NCBI RefSeq assembly: GCF_001648175.1
Contig: NZ_CP015243.1
Coordinates: 3,472,001 to 3,536,000, forward strand
Source of the DNA: Halotalea alkalilenta
GTDB taxonomy: Bacteria; Pseudomonadota; Gammaproteobacteria; Pseudomonadales; Halomonadaceae
Length of the DNA stretch: 64,000 nucleotides
Reading direction: 5' to 3'
Shown here: in pieces, positions 52,302-60,167 of the stretch
How positions within the stretch are numbered: the stretch's first letter is position 1
Layout: each line of letters starts with the position of its first letter
Made by a program: the position numbers and the translations under genes
Notes under the pieces: generated by a model
What the model saw: the letters and a program-made list of their open reading frames with translations, nothing else
Databases searched by the model: none
Told to the model about the DNA's origin: nothing

Positions 52302-53627
52302 ATGACCTCGCTGCAACTTCCCATGCCCTTCAATCGGACCTGTTCGCCTTCGATCAGCGCCTGGCGGCTGCTGCGCTGGCTGTTCGCTGCACTGGCCGCG
52401 GCGCTTGCCACGCTGGCGAGCACGGCGACGCTCGCCGCCGCAGGCGACCAGACCCTGACCCTGCCGACCGGCCAGGGGCGGATCATCCGCTTCGATCATC
52501 AGGCCTCCTCGATCTTCATCGCCAACCCCGAAGTCGCCGATGTCCAGGTGGTCTCTCCCGGCGTTGCCTACCTGTTCGGCAAGCAGCGGGGAGAAACCAA
52601 CCTGATCGCGCTGGGCGAGGATTCTTCGACCCAGTCCTCGATCGCCATTCAGGTACGCGACGCCAGCGACGCCGCCACCCAGTCGCTACAGCGGCTGGGT
52701 GGCGACAGCGAGGTGCAGCTGGTCACCGTCGGCGACAGGCTGGTCGCACGGGGAGTGAGCGCGGACGTCGGCAAGGCTCTGGTCACGCAGTCCACGCTTG
52801 CCAGCCACGTACCGGCTGGTGGCGCGGTGGATGACCAGTCGACCCTCGCCGGCACCAACCAGATCAACATCCGCGTGCGCTTCGCGGAGGTCTCGCGTGA
52901 CGAGCTGCGCCGCTATGGGGTGAGCTGGAGCGCGCTGATCAACAACGGCTCGTTCTCGTTCGGCATCCTGACCAGCTCGACCGTGCCCGTCGCCAGCGGC
53001 GGCGACAGCGTCGACGGGCTGCTCCAGGCGCTCGAGAACAACGGCCTGGTGCAGATCCTCGCCGAGCCCAACATCACCACAGTCACCGGCCAGACCGCCA
53101 GCTTCCTCGCCGGCGGCGAGATCCCGATCCCGGTCCCGGTGAACAGCGACCTGGTCGGCATCCAGTACAAGCAGTACGGGGTTTCGCTGTTGAGCACCCC
53201 GACCCTGCTGCCCGACGGGCGTATCTCGATGCAGGTCCGGCCCGAGGTCAGCAGCCTGCTCGACAACAGCAACGTCGAGATCGGCGGCTACAGCATCCCG
53301 GCGCTGCAGGTGCGCCGTGCCGACACCATGGTCGAAGTCGGCAGCGGCCAGACCTTCGCCATCGCCGGCCTGTTCCAGCGCAGCGCCTCGACCGACATGG
53401 AGCGCATTCCCGTGCTCGGCCAGATCCCGATCCTCGGCAACCTGTTCCGCTCGCGACGCTTCCAGCGCAACGAGACCGAACTAGTGATTTTGATCACTCC
53501 TTACCTGGTGTCACCGACCTCGACCCCGGCTCGCACCCCGCTCGACCAGGCCCGTGTCGACGATCAACAGCGCCTGCGCGCCACCTCCATGGAGCCCAAC
53601 GATGACTTCGGTTTCACCATGCAGTGA
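52302..53627 (+). CDS. T3SS secretin, RhcC2-type C-terminal subunit
   Basis: The protein has 441 residues. A signal peptide is at about 22-47 (LLRWLFAALAAALATLASTA). A pilus/T3SS secretin N-domain reads RIIRFDHQASSIFIANPEVA and DVQVVSP. The secretin domain has VQILAEPNITTVTGQTASFL and VPVLGQIPILGNLFRSRRF. It lacks the SctC N0-N1 part, which is encoded at 54976. This two-gene secretin is the rhizobial (RhcC1/RhcC2) arrangement. Secretins form the outer-membrane pore. Confidence 0.88.
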   Translation: MTSLQLPMPFNRTCSPSISAWRLLRWLFAALAAALATLASTATLAAAGDQTLTLPTGQGRIIRFDHQASSIFIANPEVADVQVVSPGVAYLFGKQRGETNLIALGEDSSTQSSIAIQVRDASDAATQSLQRLGGDSEVQLVTVGDRLVARGVSADVGKALVTQSTLASHVPAGGAVDDQSTLAGTNQINIRVRFAEVSRDELRRYGVSWSALINNGSFSFGILTSSTVPVASGGDSVDGLLQALENNGLVQILAEPNITTVTGQTASFLAGGEIPIPVPVNSDLVGIQYKQYGVSLLSTPTLLPDGRISMQVRPEVSSLLDNSNVEIGGYSIPALQVRRADTMVEVGSGQTFAIAGLFQRSASTDMERIPVLGQIPILGNLFRSRRFQRNETELVILITPYLVSPTSTPARTPLDQARVDDQQRLRATSMEPNDDFGFTMQ

Positions 53628-54045
53628 ACGCAGGCCGCCGTGGCTGTATGCCTGGCCACTGCTGGCCCTGCTCGGCGGCTGCCAATCGACGCTCGGCCCG
53701 CTCGACTGGGACGGCGGCTACCAGCGGGTCGACAGCGACGGTGACGCGACGACAACGCAAACGCTGCTGCTGCCGCGCCGCTGCACGCTGGCCGAGCCTG
53801 CCGAACACGGCGCCACGGTGGCACTGCCGCCGGGCTGCGCCAACGACTTGAACCTGCAGCAGACGGTGGTGAATCCACGCGAACTGGTGATCGGTACCGC
53901 GATGGGACCCGCACGCGCGGCACCGGTCGCGGCCGCCGCCCAGGAGCGCCTCAGCGATCGCGAGCAGGCCAACCAGCGGCGCCGACAACTCGAACAGGAG
54001 GCGCGCAATGCGCTCGGTGACAGCGGCACGACCAACGACCTCTGA
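53602..54045 (+). CDS. small lipoprotein after RhcC2
   Basis: The protein has 147 residues starting MTSVSPCSERRPPWLYAWPL, then a lipobox LLGGC near 27. GGAG lies 8 bases before this ATG, and the gene overlaps the secretin by 26 bases. The mature part has a Cys pair (RRCTLAEP and PPGCANDL) and a charged C-terminal helix. It may be a pilotin or secretin-stabilising lipoprotein. I recognise no named family. Confidence 0.65.
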   Translation: MTSVSPCSERRPPWLYAWPLLALLGGCQSTLGPLDWDGGYQRVDSDGDATTTQTLLLPRRCTLAEPAEHGATVALPPGCANDLNLQQTVVNPRELVIGTAMGPARAAPVAAAAQERLSDREQANQRRRQLEQEARNALGDSGTTNDL

Positions 54046-54079
54046 GCGCCGCCATGGCGCCCGGGGCAGGCTCCAGGGC

Positions 54080-54883
54080 CTAGACGGAGTCGCCCGAGGA
54101 CGGACCTGCGACCAGCCCCATGGCGCGGGCACGCTGGGAGGGATCGGCGATGCGACGAATCTCGCCGGCTCGCTCGATCAGGGCCTTGCGCTGCGCCGCG
54201 GGCAGGTCGGGAATCTCGACGTAGCGCGCCGCCTTGGCCTGGCCGGCGAGCACCATCACCAGCAGCAGATTGCGGTAATGGCGCGACTCGGCCAGCGGCG
54301 AATCGCAAACCTGCTGCATCCGCGCCAGGGCCCGCTGCTGATCTCCCGCCAGCGATTCGGCCAGCGCCAGGTTGGTTTGCGCATCGGGGTCGTTGGGCGC
54401 CAGCGCCAGCGCATGGGTGAAAGCCTGCGCGGCCTGCTCGCCATCGCCGAGCATCGCCTCGGCGATACCCAATCTCGTCCAGGCGGTGCGCTGGTTGAGC
54501 CGCATCGCGGCACGGCCGAGATTGCGCGCCGCGGCCTCGGTCTCGCCCTGGCGAAGCTGGGCGGTGCCGAGGCCCAGCAGCGCCTCGGGGTGGTCGATAT
54601 CGTCGGCGAGCACGGCGCGAAACGCCTTGGCGGCTCCGGAGAAATCGTTGCTGGCGAGCCGTGCGTTGCCCAGGCGCAAAGCGACGGATGGGTCGTCCGG
54701 CGACATCTCGGCGGCACGTTCATACATCGCTGCCGCGGTGACGGCGTCACCCTGGGCTTCGACGTCGGCGGCCAGATCGAGCAGTCGCTCACGCTCATCG
54801 ACCTGCGGCTGGCCTGCGCAGCCTCCCAGCCAGACGAACATCGCAAGCGAGGCGGGGAGCAGATATGAGCGGGCGGATAGCAA
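54080..54883 (-). CDS. TPR lipoprotein (TadD/T3SS-associated), TTG start
   Basis: The protein has 267 residues. The TTG at 54883 has GAGGAG 8 bases upstream and starts a lipoprotein signal ending LGGCAG. Several TPR units follow (AAAMYERAAEMSPDDPSVAL, NDFSGAAKAFRAVL). It resembles TadD-like pilotin/TPR lipoproteins and the TPR gene found between the secretin halves in Rhc-type systems of pseudomonads. It is on the opposite strand to its neighbours, convergent with the lipoprotein gene and divergent from sctC1. Confidence 0.75.
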   Translation of the reverse strand: MLSARSYLLPASLAMFVWLGGCAGQPQVDERERLLDLAADVEAQGDAVTAAAMYERAAEMSPDDPSVALRLGNARLASNDFSGAAKAFRAVLADDIDHPEALLGLGTAQLRQGETEAAARNLGRAAMRLNQRTAWTRLGIAEAMLGDGEQAAQAFTHALALAPNDPDAQTNLALAESLAGDQQRALARMQQVCDSPLAESRHYRNLLLVMVLAGQAKAARYVEIPDLPAAQRKALIERAGEIRRIADPSQRARAMGLVAGPSSGDSV

Positions 54884-54975
54884 CTTGGAATTCTCCTCGT
54901 CTGGAACGGGGGCGCACCATCCCGGCGCCCGGGCCAGAGTATCCCGCAGCGCTTCGTCATGCCACCACGGACGGC

Positions 54976-55554
54976 ATGACCCGCCCGGGCCGCTCGATGC
55001 TGTGGCTGGGAGCGATCGGGCTGGCCTTCGTCACGCAGGCGGTGCCCCACGCGCAGGCGGCCGGAAAGGAACCCGAGCGCTTCGAACAGCCCTATCGCTA
55101 TGTAGTGATCGATCAGGACGTGCGCAACGTGCTGCGCGAATTCGCCCGCAACCTGGCGTTGCCGCTCGATCTATCCCCGGCGGTGAAGGGCCGGGTGAGA
55201 GGCAACGTCAGCGCCGACAGCGCCGAGCACTTCCTCGATGCGATCAGCCGCACCCAAGGGTTGGCGTGGTTCTACGACCGGGGCGTGGTCCACGTCGCAA
55301 GCCAGGACGAGCTTTCGGCCGAGACCTTCGCGCTCGCCCCCGCCCGGATCGAGCCCCTGCTCGCCGAACTTCGCTCGGTCAAGGGCTTGGGGCTCCAGGT
55401 CAACGAGACCGAAGACGGCCGGGGAGTGCGGGTGCTCGGCCCACCGGCCTGGATCACAGCGGTACGCGCCAGGGTGGAGTCGCTGGAGCCGGCGCCGGCA
55501 GCGCCGGGAGCGGTCAAGGTCTTTCGTGGCAGCGTCGCCGCACCGGGAAGTTGA
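54976..55554 (+). CDS. T3SS secretin, RhcC1-type N-terminal subunit
   Basis: The protein has 192 residues. A signal peptide is at about 8-28 (MLWLGAIGLAFVTQAVPHAQ). The mature part is the N0 and N1 domains only: YVVIDQDVRNVLREFARNLA, RGNVSADSAEHFLDAISRTQ and WFYDRGVVHVASQDE. It ends without a secretin barrel. It should assemble with the RhcC2-type subunit at 52302. It heads the second apparatus operon. Confidence 0.87.
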   Translation: MTRPGRSMLWLGAIGLAFVTQAVPHAQAAGKEPERFEQPYRYVVIDQDVRNVLREFARNLALPLDLSPAVKGRVRGNVSADSAEHFLDAISRTQGLAWFYDRGVVHVASQDELSAETFALAPARIEPLLAELRSVKGLGLQVNETEDGRGVRVLGPPAWITAVRARVESLEPAPAAPGAVKVFRGSVAAPGS

Positions 55555-55618
55555 GCAGTGACCGGGTCGCACCAGCGGCCTTCAACCATGCAGGAAGCAA
55601 ACGACAGGAGCACTGAAG

Positions 55619-55840
55619 ATGGCAATCGATCCCGTGAACTCAGCAAATACTGGGCCCGCCGCGGACGGCGGCGAGGCGGACTTCAACAAGGCGCTCGACA
55701 ACGCCAGCGCCAATGCATCCGACAGCGACGCCCAGCTCGACGAAACCATGGCCGAAGGCATCGTCCAGGTCGGTGGACAAATGATCCTGATGCCGATCGC
55801 CAACGACATCTTCAAGGAGTCCCAGTCGGACGACGAGTAG
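55619..55840 (+). CDS. 73-residue T3SS-locus protein of unknown role
   Basis: The sequence runs MAIDPVNSANTGPAADGGEA, an acidic helix, then IVQVGGQMILMPIANDIF and a charged tail. AGGAG lies 10 bases before the ATG. It sits between the secretin N-half and sctI, where a needle or pilot-type small protein could be encoded. It has no Sec signal. No family is recognised; a needle-related or early secreted role is a guess. Confidence 0.6.
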   Translation: MAIDPVNSANTGPAADGGEADFNKALDNASANASDSDAQLDETMAEGIVQVGGQMILMPIANDIFKESQSDDE

Positions 55841-55888
55841 ATCACCCTCGGCGAATTCCGACGGGCCGCAGTTTCAGGAGGGCAGACC

Positions 55889-56296
55889 ATGACCGTTCCA
55901 ATTCCGACCACCGGCGTGCCGGGCGCCGACCCGGGTACGTTCACCCAAGCGCAGCAGAATCTGTTCGAGCGCATGGCCGAGAACGCCCGATCATCGCAGC
56001 AAGGGGTCGGTCCGGCGGAGCTCGGACAGCGCATCGTCGACCAGCTGGACGGCTTCATTTCACGCAGCCAGGCCTTCGCCAATCGCGCCGCCCTGCCCCA
56101 GGTGGATGCCGGGTCGATCCCCAACGGCACGACGCCGGCTGAGTCGACGACGCAGCCGCCCCGGGCGGACGATCGCCTGGCGCAGGTCGCTGAAAGCCTC
56201 GGACGGGTGTTCGATCACTCGATCGAAACCCAGATGGTGGTGCGAGGGGCAACCCAGGTGTCGGGCTCGGCCAATACCCTGCTGCGGGGACAATGA
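55889..56296 (+). CDS. sctI: T3SS inner rod protein SctI (NopB/YscI-like)
   Basis: The protein has 135 residues. The C-terminal 35 residues (VAESLGRVFDHSIETQMVVR then GATQVSGSANTLLRGQ) fit the conserved SctI helix that lines the export path. The N-terminal part is Pro/Thr/Gln rich and variable. It lies directly before sctJ and overlaps it by 4 bases, the usual place of sctI. CAGGAGGG lies upstream. Confidence 0.75.
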   Translation: MTVPIPTTGVPGADPGTFTQAQQNLFERMAENARSSQQGVGPAELGQRIVDQLDGFISRSQAFANRAALPQVDAGSIPNGTTPAESTTQPPRADDRLAQVAESLGRVFDHSIETQMVVRGATQVSGSANTLLRGQ

Positions 56297-57099
56297 GCGT
56301 GGCCGCGCACCGCTTTCCCCACGCCCGGGCAGCGTCGTTCAGGTCGCTGGCGATGGTGCTGCTGGCACTATTGCTGCAGGCCTGCAGCGATACCCATCTC
56401 TACACCCAGCTGTCTGAGCGCGAGGCCAACCTGATCATCGCCACCCTGGCCCGCCACGGCATCGCCGCCAGCCGGATCGCCGAGGACGATGGCCAGATGA
56501 CCGTCGACGTCGACCAATCACGCTTCGCCGAGGCGGTCGACATCCTCGACCGCGCAGGCCTCCCCGAGGTCAAGTTCGCCAACCTTGGCGAAGTGTTCAA
56601 GAGCAATGGCCTGGTTTCCTCGCCCGGACAAGAGCGGGCGCAAATGATCTACGCGCTGAGCCAGGAGCTCTCGCACACGCTGTCGCAGATCGATGGCGTG
56701 CTCACTGCCCGGGTCCAGGTGGTGCTGCCCGACAACGACCTCACCCGGCGCGACACCACGCCCTCATCGGCGTCGGTGTTCATCCGCTACCTGCCGACGA
56801 TGGAGATCAATCCATTGATTCCCCAGATCAAGACGCTGGTGGCCAATGGCATAGCGGGGCTCTCCTACGACAAGGTCTCGGTGGTTCCGGTCGCCGCCGA
56901 CCTGCCGAGTCAAAGCCAGGAGCCCGCCACGCCGATGGCGCGCTTCCTCGGTATCGAGATGCCGGTCTCGAGCCTGTCCCGGGCGAGCTGGCTGTTCGGC
57001 ACCCTGCTGACCTTGGTGATCGCGCTGATGATGAGCCTCGGCTGGTTGATCTGGCGCCAGCGCCAGCGCCGCGCCTATGCGCTGGAGGATCCGCGATGA
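56293..57099 (+). CDS. sctJ: T3SS inner-membrane ring lipoprotein SctJ
   Basis: The protein has 268 residues. A signal and lipobox lie at about 20-32 (LLALLLQACSD). Ring domains have LYTQLSEREANLIIATLARH and RAQMIYALSQELSHTLSQID then GVLTARVQVVLPD. A C-terminal transmembrane helix (about 235-255) follows. It is the YscJ/FliF family and forms the inner-membrane ring with SctD. It overlaps the genes on both sides by 4 bases. Confidence 0.95.
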   Translation: MSVAAHRFPHARAASFRSLAMVLLALLLQACSDTHLYTQLSEREANLIIATLARHGIAASRIAEDDGQMTVDVDQSRFAEAVDILDRAGLPEVKFANLGEVFKSNGLVSSPGQERAQMIYALSQELSHTLSQIDGVLTARVQVVLPDNDLTRRDTTPSSASVFIRYLPTMEINPLIPQIKTLVANGIAGLSYDKVSVVPVAADLPSQSQEPATPMARFLGIEMPVSSLSRASWLFGTLLTLVIALMMSLGWLIWRQRQRRAYALEDPR

Positions 57100-57752
57100 C
57101 GGTGAGCCGCGACGCTTGGCAGCGACTGATCGAGAGCCCGACTCACTGGCTCGCTCCCGAGCACCTCGATGCCCTGCTTGGTGATATCGGTGATGCGCAA
57201 AGCAGGCACAGGCTCTGCTCGCTGCCCCGCTTCCAGCATCGCTTGAACGAACGCATCCGGGCACGACACAAGCTGACCGCGCTGCACGAGTTGCCGCCAC
57301 CGTCGGCCGAGGAGCTCGCCGTCTACCGGCTGGTAACGAAAGCCTCGGATACGCTGGCCCACCACTGCGGAGCGGTCTGCCAGGCCCGGTCGCTCGCCCA
57401 GGAGATACGCGCCCCCCGGGTGAACGCGCTGAAGCAGAGCATCGGAGAGTCCTGCTTCACCCAGGCGTTGGCACTCATCGAACTGGCCCGCCCCAACGCC
57501 ACGGAGCTCGAAGACCTCGAACGACTGGGGCCGCTGCTCGAGCAGGACGGGCATGCCTGCCTGGCCGCTTGGTTCGATACCCAGCCGACACCGCTCAGGG
57601 CATGGCTGGCGCTCGGCTCGATCGCAGGTGTGAGCGCCAAAGAAGGCCGCCAAGACCCATGGATCACCATGCACGGCGCCGAGATCGTTCGCCGCGTGGC
57701 TGCCGCCATGGCCAATGCCGACCGCCAAACCTCCGACTCGGAGCGGACATGA
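57096..57752 (+). CDS. sctK: T3SS sorting platform accessory SctK (NolU/HrpD-like)
   Basis: The protein has 218 residues with a mostly helical, weakly conserved sequence. The position between sctJ and sctL is that of SctK, NolU or HrpD. SctK links the sorting platform pods to the SctD ring. The gene overlaps both neighbours by 4 bases. The assignment is positional, supported by length. Confidence 0.7.
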   Translation: MTVSRDAWQRLIESPTHWLAPEHLDALLGDIGDAQSRHRLCSLPRFQHRLNERIRARHKLTALHELPPPSAEELAVYRLVTKASDTLAHHCGAVCQARSLAQEIRAPRVNALKQSIGESCFTQALALIELARPNATELEDLERLGPLLEQDGHACLAAWFDTQPTPLRAWLALGSIAGVSAKEGRQDPWITMHGAEIVRRVAAAMANADRQTSDSERT

Positions 57753-58333
57753 TGCACGGGCTGCCGAAGCATCCGACCAAGAAGATCCTGCGCGGCGATG
57801 AGGCCCTCGCCTGGCGCGACGGCTTCGCTCTGCTCGCCGCGGCCGAGCGCCAGCAGCGAGAGATCGAGCACGAACGCCGGAGCGCACGAGAGCAAGGCTA
57901 TCGCGAGGGCTTCATCGCCGGCCGCTATGACGGTGAGCTCGATGCCGCGACCCAACTCGAGCGGGTAGGCCGTGACATCGACGACTACCTGGCCGGGCTC
58001 GAACCGGCGCTGATCGAGCTGAGCACCGACATCGTCCGCCGGCTGCTCGGCGACCTCGACCAGGGCGCGCTGCTGGGCCGCCTGGTTGGCCAAGCGCTCG
58101 CCGAAGCGCGCGGCGCGCTGCAATGGCGCGTGCGGGTCGCCACCGCGCAGGTCGATCGGGTGCGCGCGGAGCTCGAGCATTTCGGCGAAGCGCAGATCGA
58201 CATCGAGGGCGACGACCGCCTCGCCGATGATCGCTGCCTGATGGTAAGCCCCGTCTCGGTGATCGACCTGAGCCTCGAGGCCCAGCTCGAGCGCATCGCC
58301 GCGACGATGCGCGAAGGAGGAAAACGGCCTTGA
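57749..58333 (+). CDS. sctL: T3SS ATPase stator SctL
   Basis: The protein has 194 residues from the ATG at 57749, with GGAG upstream; a longer frame is not supported. It has a long charged helix (RQQREIEHERRSAREQGYRE) followed by the FliH/HrpE-type C-terminal domain (LSTDIVRRLLGDLDQG, VRVATAQVDRVRAELEHFGE). It connects SctN to the pods and restrains ATPase activity. The MATG/ATGA overlap couples it to sctK, and it overlaps sctN by 4 bases. Confidence 0.85.
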   Translation: MMHGLPKHPTKKILRGDEALAWRDGFALLAAAERQQREIEHERRSAREQGYREGFIAGRYDGELDAATQLERVGRDIDDYLAGLEPALIELSTDIVRRLLGDLDQGALLGRLVGQALAEARGALQWRVRVATAQVDRVRAELEHFGEAQIDIEGDDRLADDRCLMVSPVSVIDLSLEAQLERIAATMREGGKRP

Positions 58334-59682
58334 GCATTCCCTCCCTGAAAGCCCTCGACGGCCTGGTGGAACGCCTTGGCGATCGGCTGAGCAACGCCGA
58401 GCTGCGCCCGATCCATGGGCGGGTGCGGCGGATTCGCGGTCTGCTGGTTCATGCTGCGGTGGACGGTGTCTCGATCGGCGAGCTTTGCCACCTGCGCGAT
58501 CCGGTTTCAGGGGTGGAGATCGCCGCTGAAGTGATCGGCTTCGAGGAGGAGGACGCCATACTCTCGCCGATCGGCGAGCTGCGCGGGCTCTCGACCCATA
58601 GCGAAGTGATCGCCAGCGGCCATCAACAGCGCATCCCGGTCGGCGACGCCCTGCTCGGCCGAGTGATCGACGCACTCGGTCGTTTCATTGACCAGCCCGA
58701 GCCCAGCGCCGCAGCGCAGCCAGCGCGGACCAGCGAGATCCGCTCGATCCACGCAGCCCCTCCCGCGGCGCTGGAGCGCCAGTTGATCGATGCACCGCTG
58801 ACGCTCGGCGTTCGCGCCATCGACGCGCTACTGACCGTGGCTCGCGGCCAGCGCATCGGCATCTTCGGCGAACCGGGCGTGGGCAAGTCGTCGCTGCTGT
58901 CGGCCATCGTTCGCCACAGCGAGGCCGATGTGGTGGTTCTCGCCCTGGTCGGTGAGCGCGGACGCGAGGTGCGCGAGCTGCTCGAGCGCCAGCTCGATGC
59001 CACCGCGCGCCGTCGCACGGTGTGCGTAGTCGCCACCTCCGATCGCCCGGCGATCGAACGCGCACGAGCCGCGCTGGTCGCCACCAGCGTCGCCGAGTAC
59101 TTCCGTGACCAGGGGCAGGACGTGCTGCTGATGGTCGACAGCCTGACTCGCTTTGCCCGGGCCCAGCGTGAAATCGGCCTCTCGGCCGGCGAACCGCCGA
59201 CGCGGCGCGGCTATCCGCCGTCGCTGTTCGCCGAGCTGCCGCGCCTGCTCGAACGCGCCGGACCCAGTGATCGCGGCAGCATCACGGCGCTCTACAGCGT
59301 GCTTACCGAAGGCGACGATGGCCTCGATCCCGTGGCCGAAGAAACCCGCGCCATCCTCGATGGCCATATCGTGCTCAACGCCGAGCTGGCTCGCCGCGAC
59401 CATTTCCCCGCCATCGACGTGCTCGCCAGTCGCAGCCGGCTGATGAACTCGGTGGTCTCCCCTGCCCATCGCGAGGCTGCAGCGAAAGTCCGCGACTGGC
59501 TGGCGCGCTATCGAGAGCTCGAACTGCTGATCCAGGTAGGCGAGTACCAGGCGGGCACCGACCCCGCCAACGACGCCGCTATCGCCAAGCACGCCGAGAT
59601 CATGGCCTTTCTGCGCCAGGCCGATGGACGCAGCGACGATTTCGCAGCCACCCTGCACGCGCTGGAGGCGTTGGCCTCATGA
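58330..59682 (+). CDS. sctN: T3SS ATPase SctN
   Basis: The protein has 450 residues, FliI/F1-beta family. Walker A is GEPGVGKSS near 180, Walker B is VLLMVDSLTRFARAQREIGL, and LSAGEPPTRRGYPPSLFAEL is the type III ATPase signature. It unfolds substrates and separates chaperones at the export gate. The TTG start overlaps sctL; the C-terminus overlaps sctO by 4 bases. Confidence 0.97.
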   Translation: MSIPSLKALDGLVERLGDRLSNAELRPIHGRVRRIRGLLVHAAVDGVSIGELCHLRDPVSGVEIAAEVIGFEEEDAILSPIGELRGLSTHSEVIASGHQQRIPVGDALLGRVIDALGRFIDQPEPSAAAQPARTSEIRSIHAAPPAALERQLIDAPLTLGVRAIDALLTVARGQRIGIFGEPGVGKSSLLSAIVRHSEADVVVLALVGERGREVRELLERQLDATARRRTVCVVATSDRPAIERARAALVATSVAEYFRDQGQDVLLMVDSLTRFARAQREIGLSAGEPPTRRGYPPSLFAELPRLLERAGPSDRGSITALYSVLTEGDDGLDPVAEETRAILDGHIVLNAELARRDHFPAIDVLASRSRLMNSVVSPAHREAAAKVRDWLARYRELELLIQVGEYQAGTDPANDAAIAKHAEIMAFLRQADGRSDDFAATLHALEALAS

Positions 59683-60167
59683 GTACCGATCGCCGCCTGG
59701 CACGCCTGCTCGAGCTGCGCGAGCGCCGCCTGCGCCAAGCCGCCGCCACGCTGGCGTCGAGCCGCATCGGCCAGCACGAGGCCCAACGTCATGCCGAGCG
59801 GCTGATCGAAGACGATCAACGCCATCGCCGACACCAGCGGGAGCTGGAGGAGCGGGTGCTCAACGACCCTGCCAGGAGCAGCCTGGACGTGGGAGCGATC
59901 GAACAGCTCAACCGCGCGCTCGACGAGCACGACCAATCCCGCCGGCAAATCGACCAAGCGCTGGTCGAGAATGGAGAGAAGCGCCAGCGTCTGGAGCAGG
60001 AGTGCGCGGAGAACGCCCGCGAGCAGCATCGGCGCCGTCGCGCGCGCGACAAGATCGGCACACTGCTCGAGCGCCGCCGGCACGACCACGCTACCCGGCG
60101 GCGGCGTCGCCAGGAGAGCGCAGAGGAAGAAGCGGCGCAGGCTCGAATGCGCGGGGAGCCCCAATGA
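59679..60167 (+). CDS. sctO: T3SS stalk protein SctO
   Basis: The protein has 162 residues, almost wholly charged coiled coil (RLARLLELRERRLRQAAATL, EQECAENAREQHRRRRARDK). This matches YscO/FliJ, which sits as a stalk between the SctN hexamer and SctV ring. It overlaps sctN and sctQ by 4 bases. No sctP-like ruler gene follows it. Confidence 0.82.
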   Translation: MSTDRRLARLLELRERRLRQAAATLASSRIGQHEAQRHAERLIEDDQRHRRHQRELEERVLNDPARSSLDVGAIEQLNRALDEHDQSRRQIDQALVENGEKRQRLEQECAENAREQHRRRRARDKIGTLLERRRHDHATRRRRRQESAEEEAAQARMRGEPQ

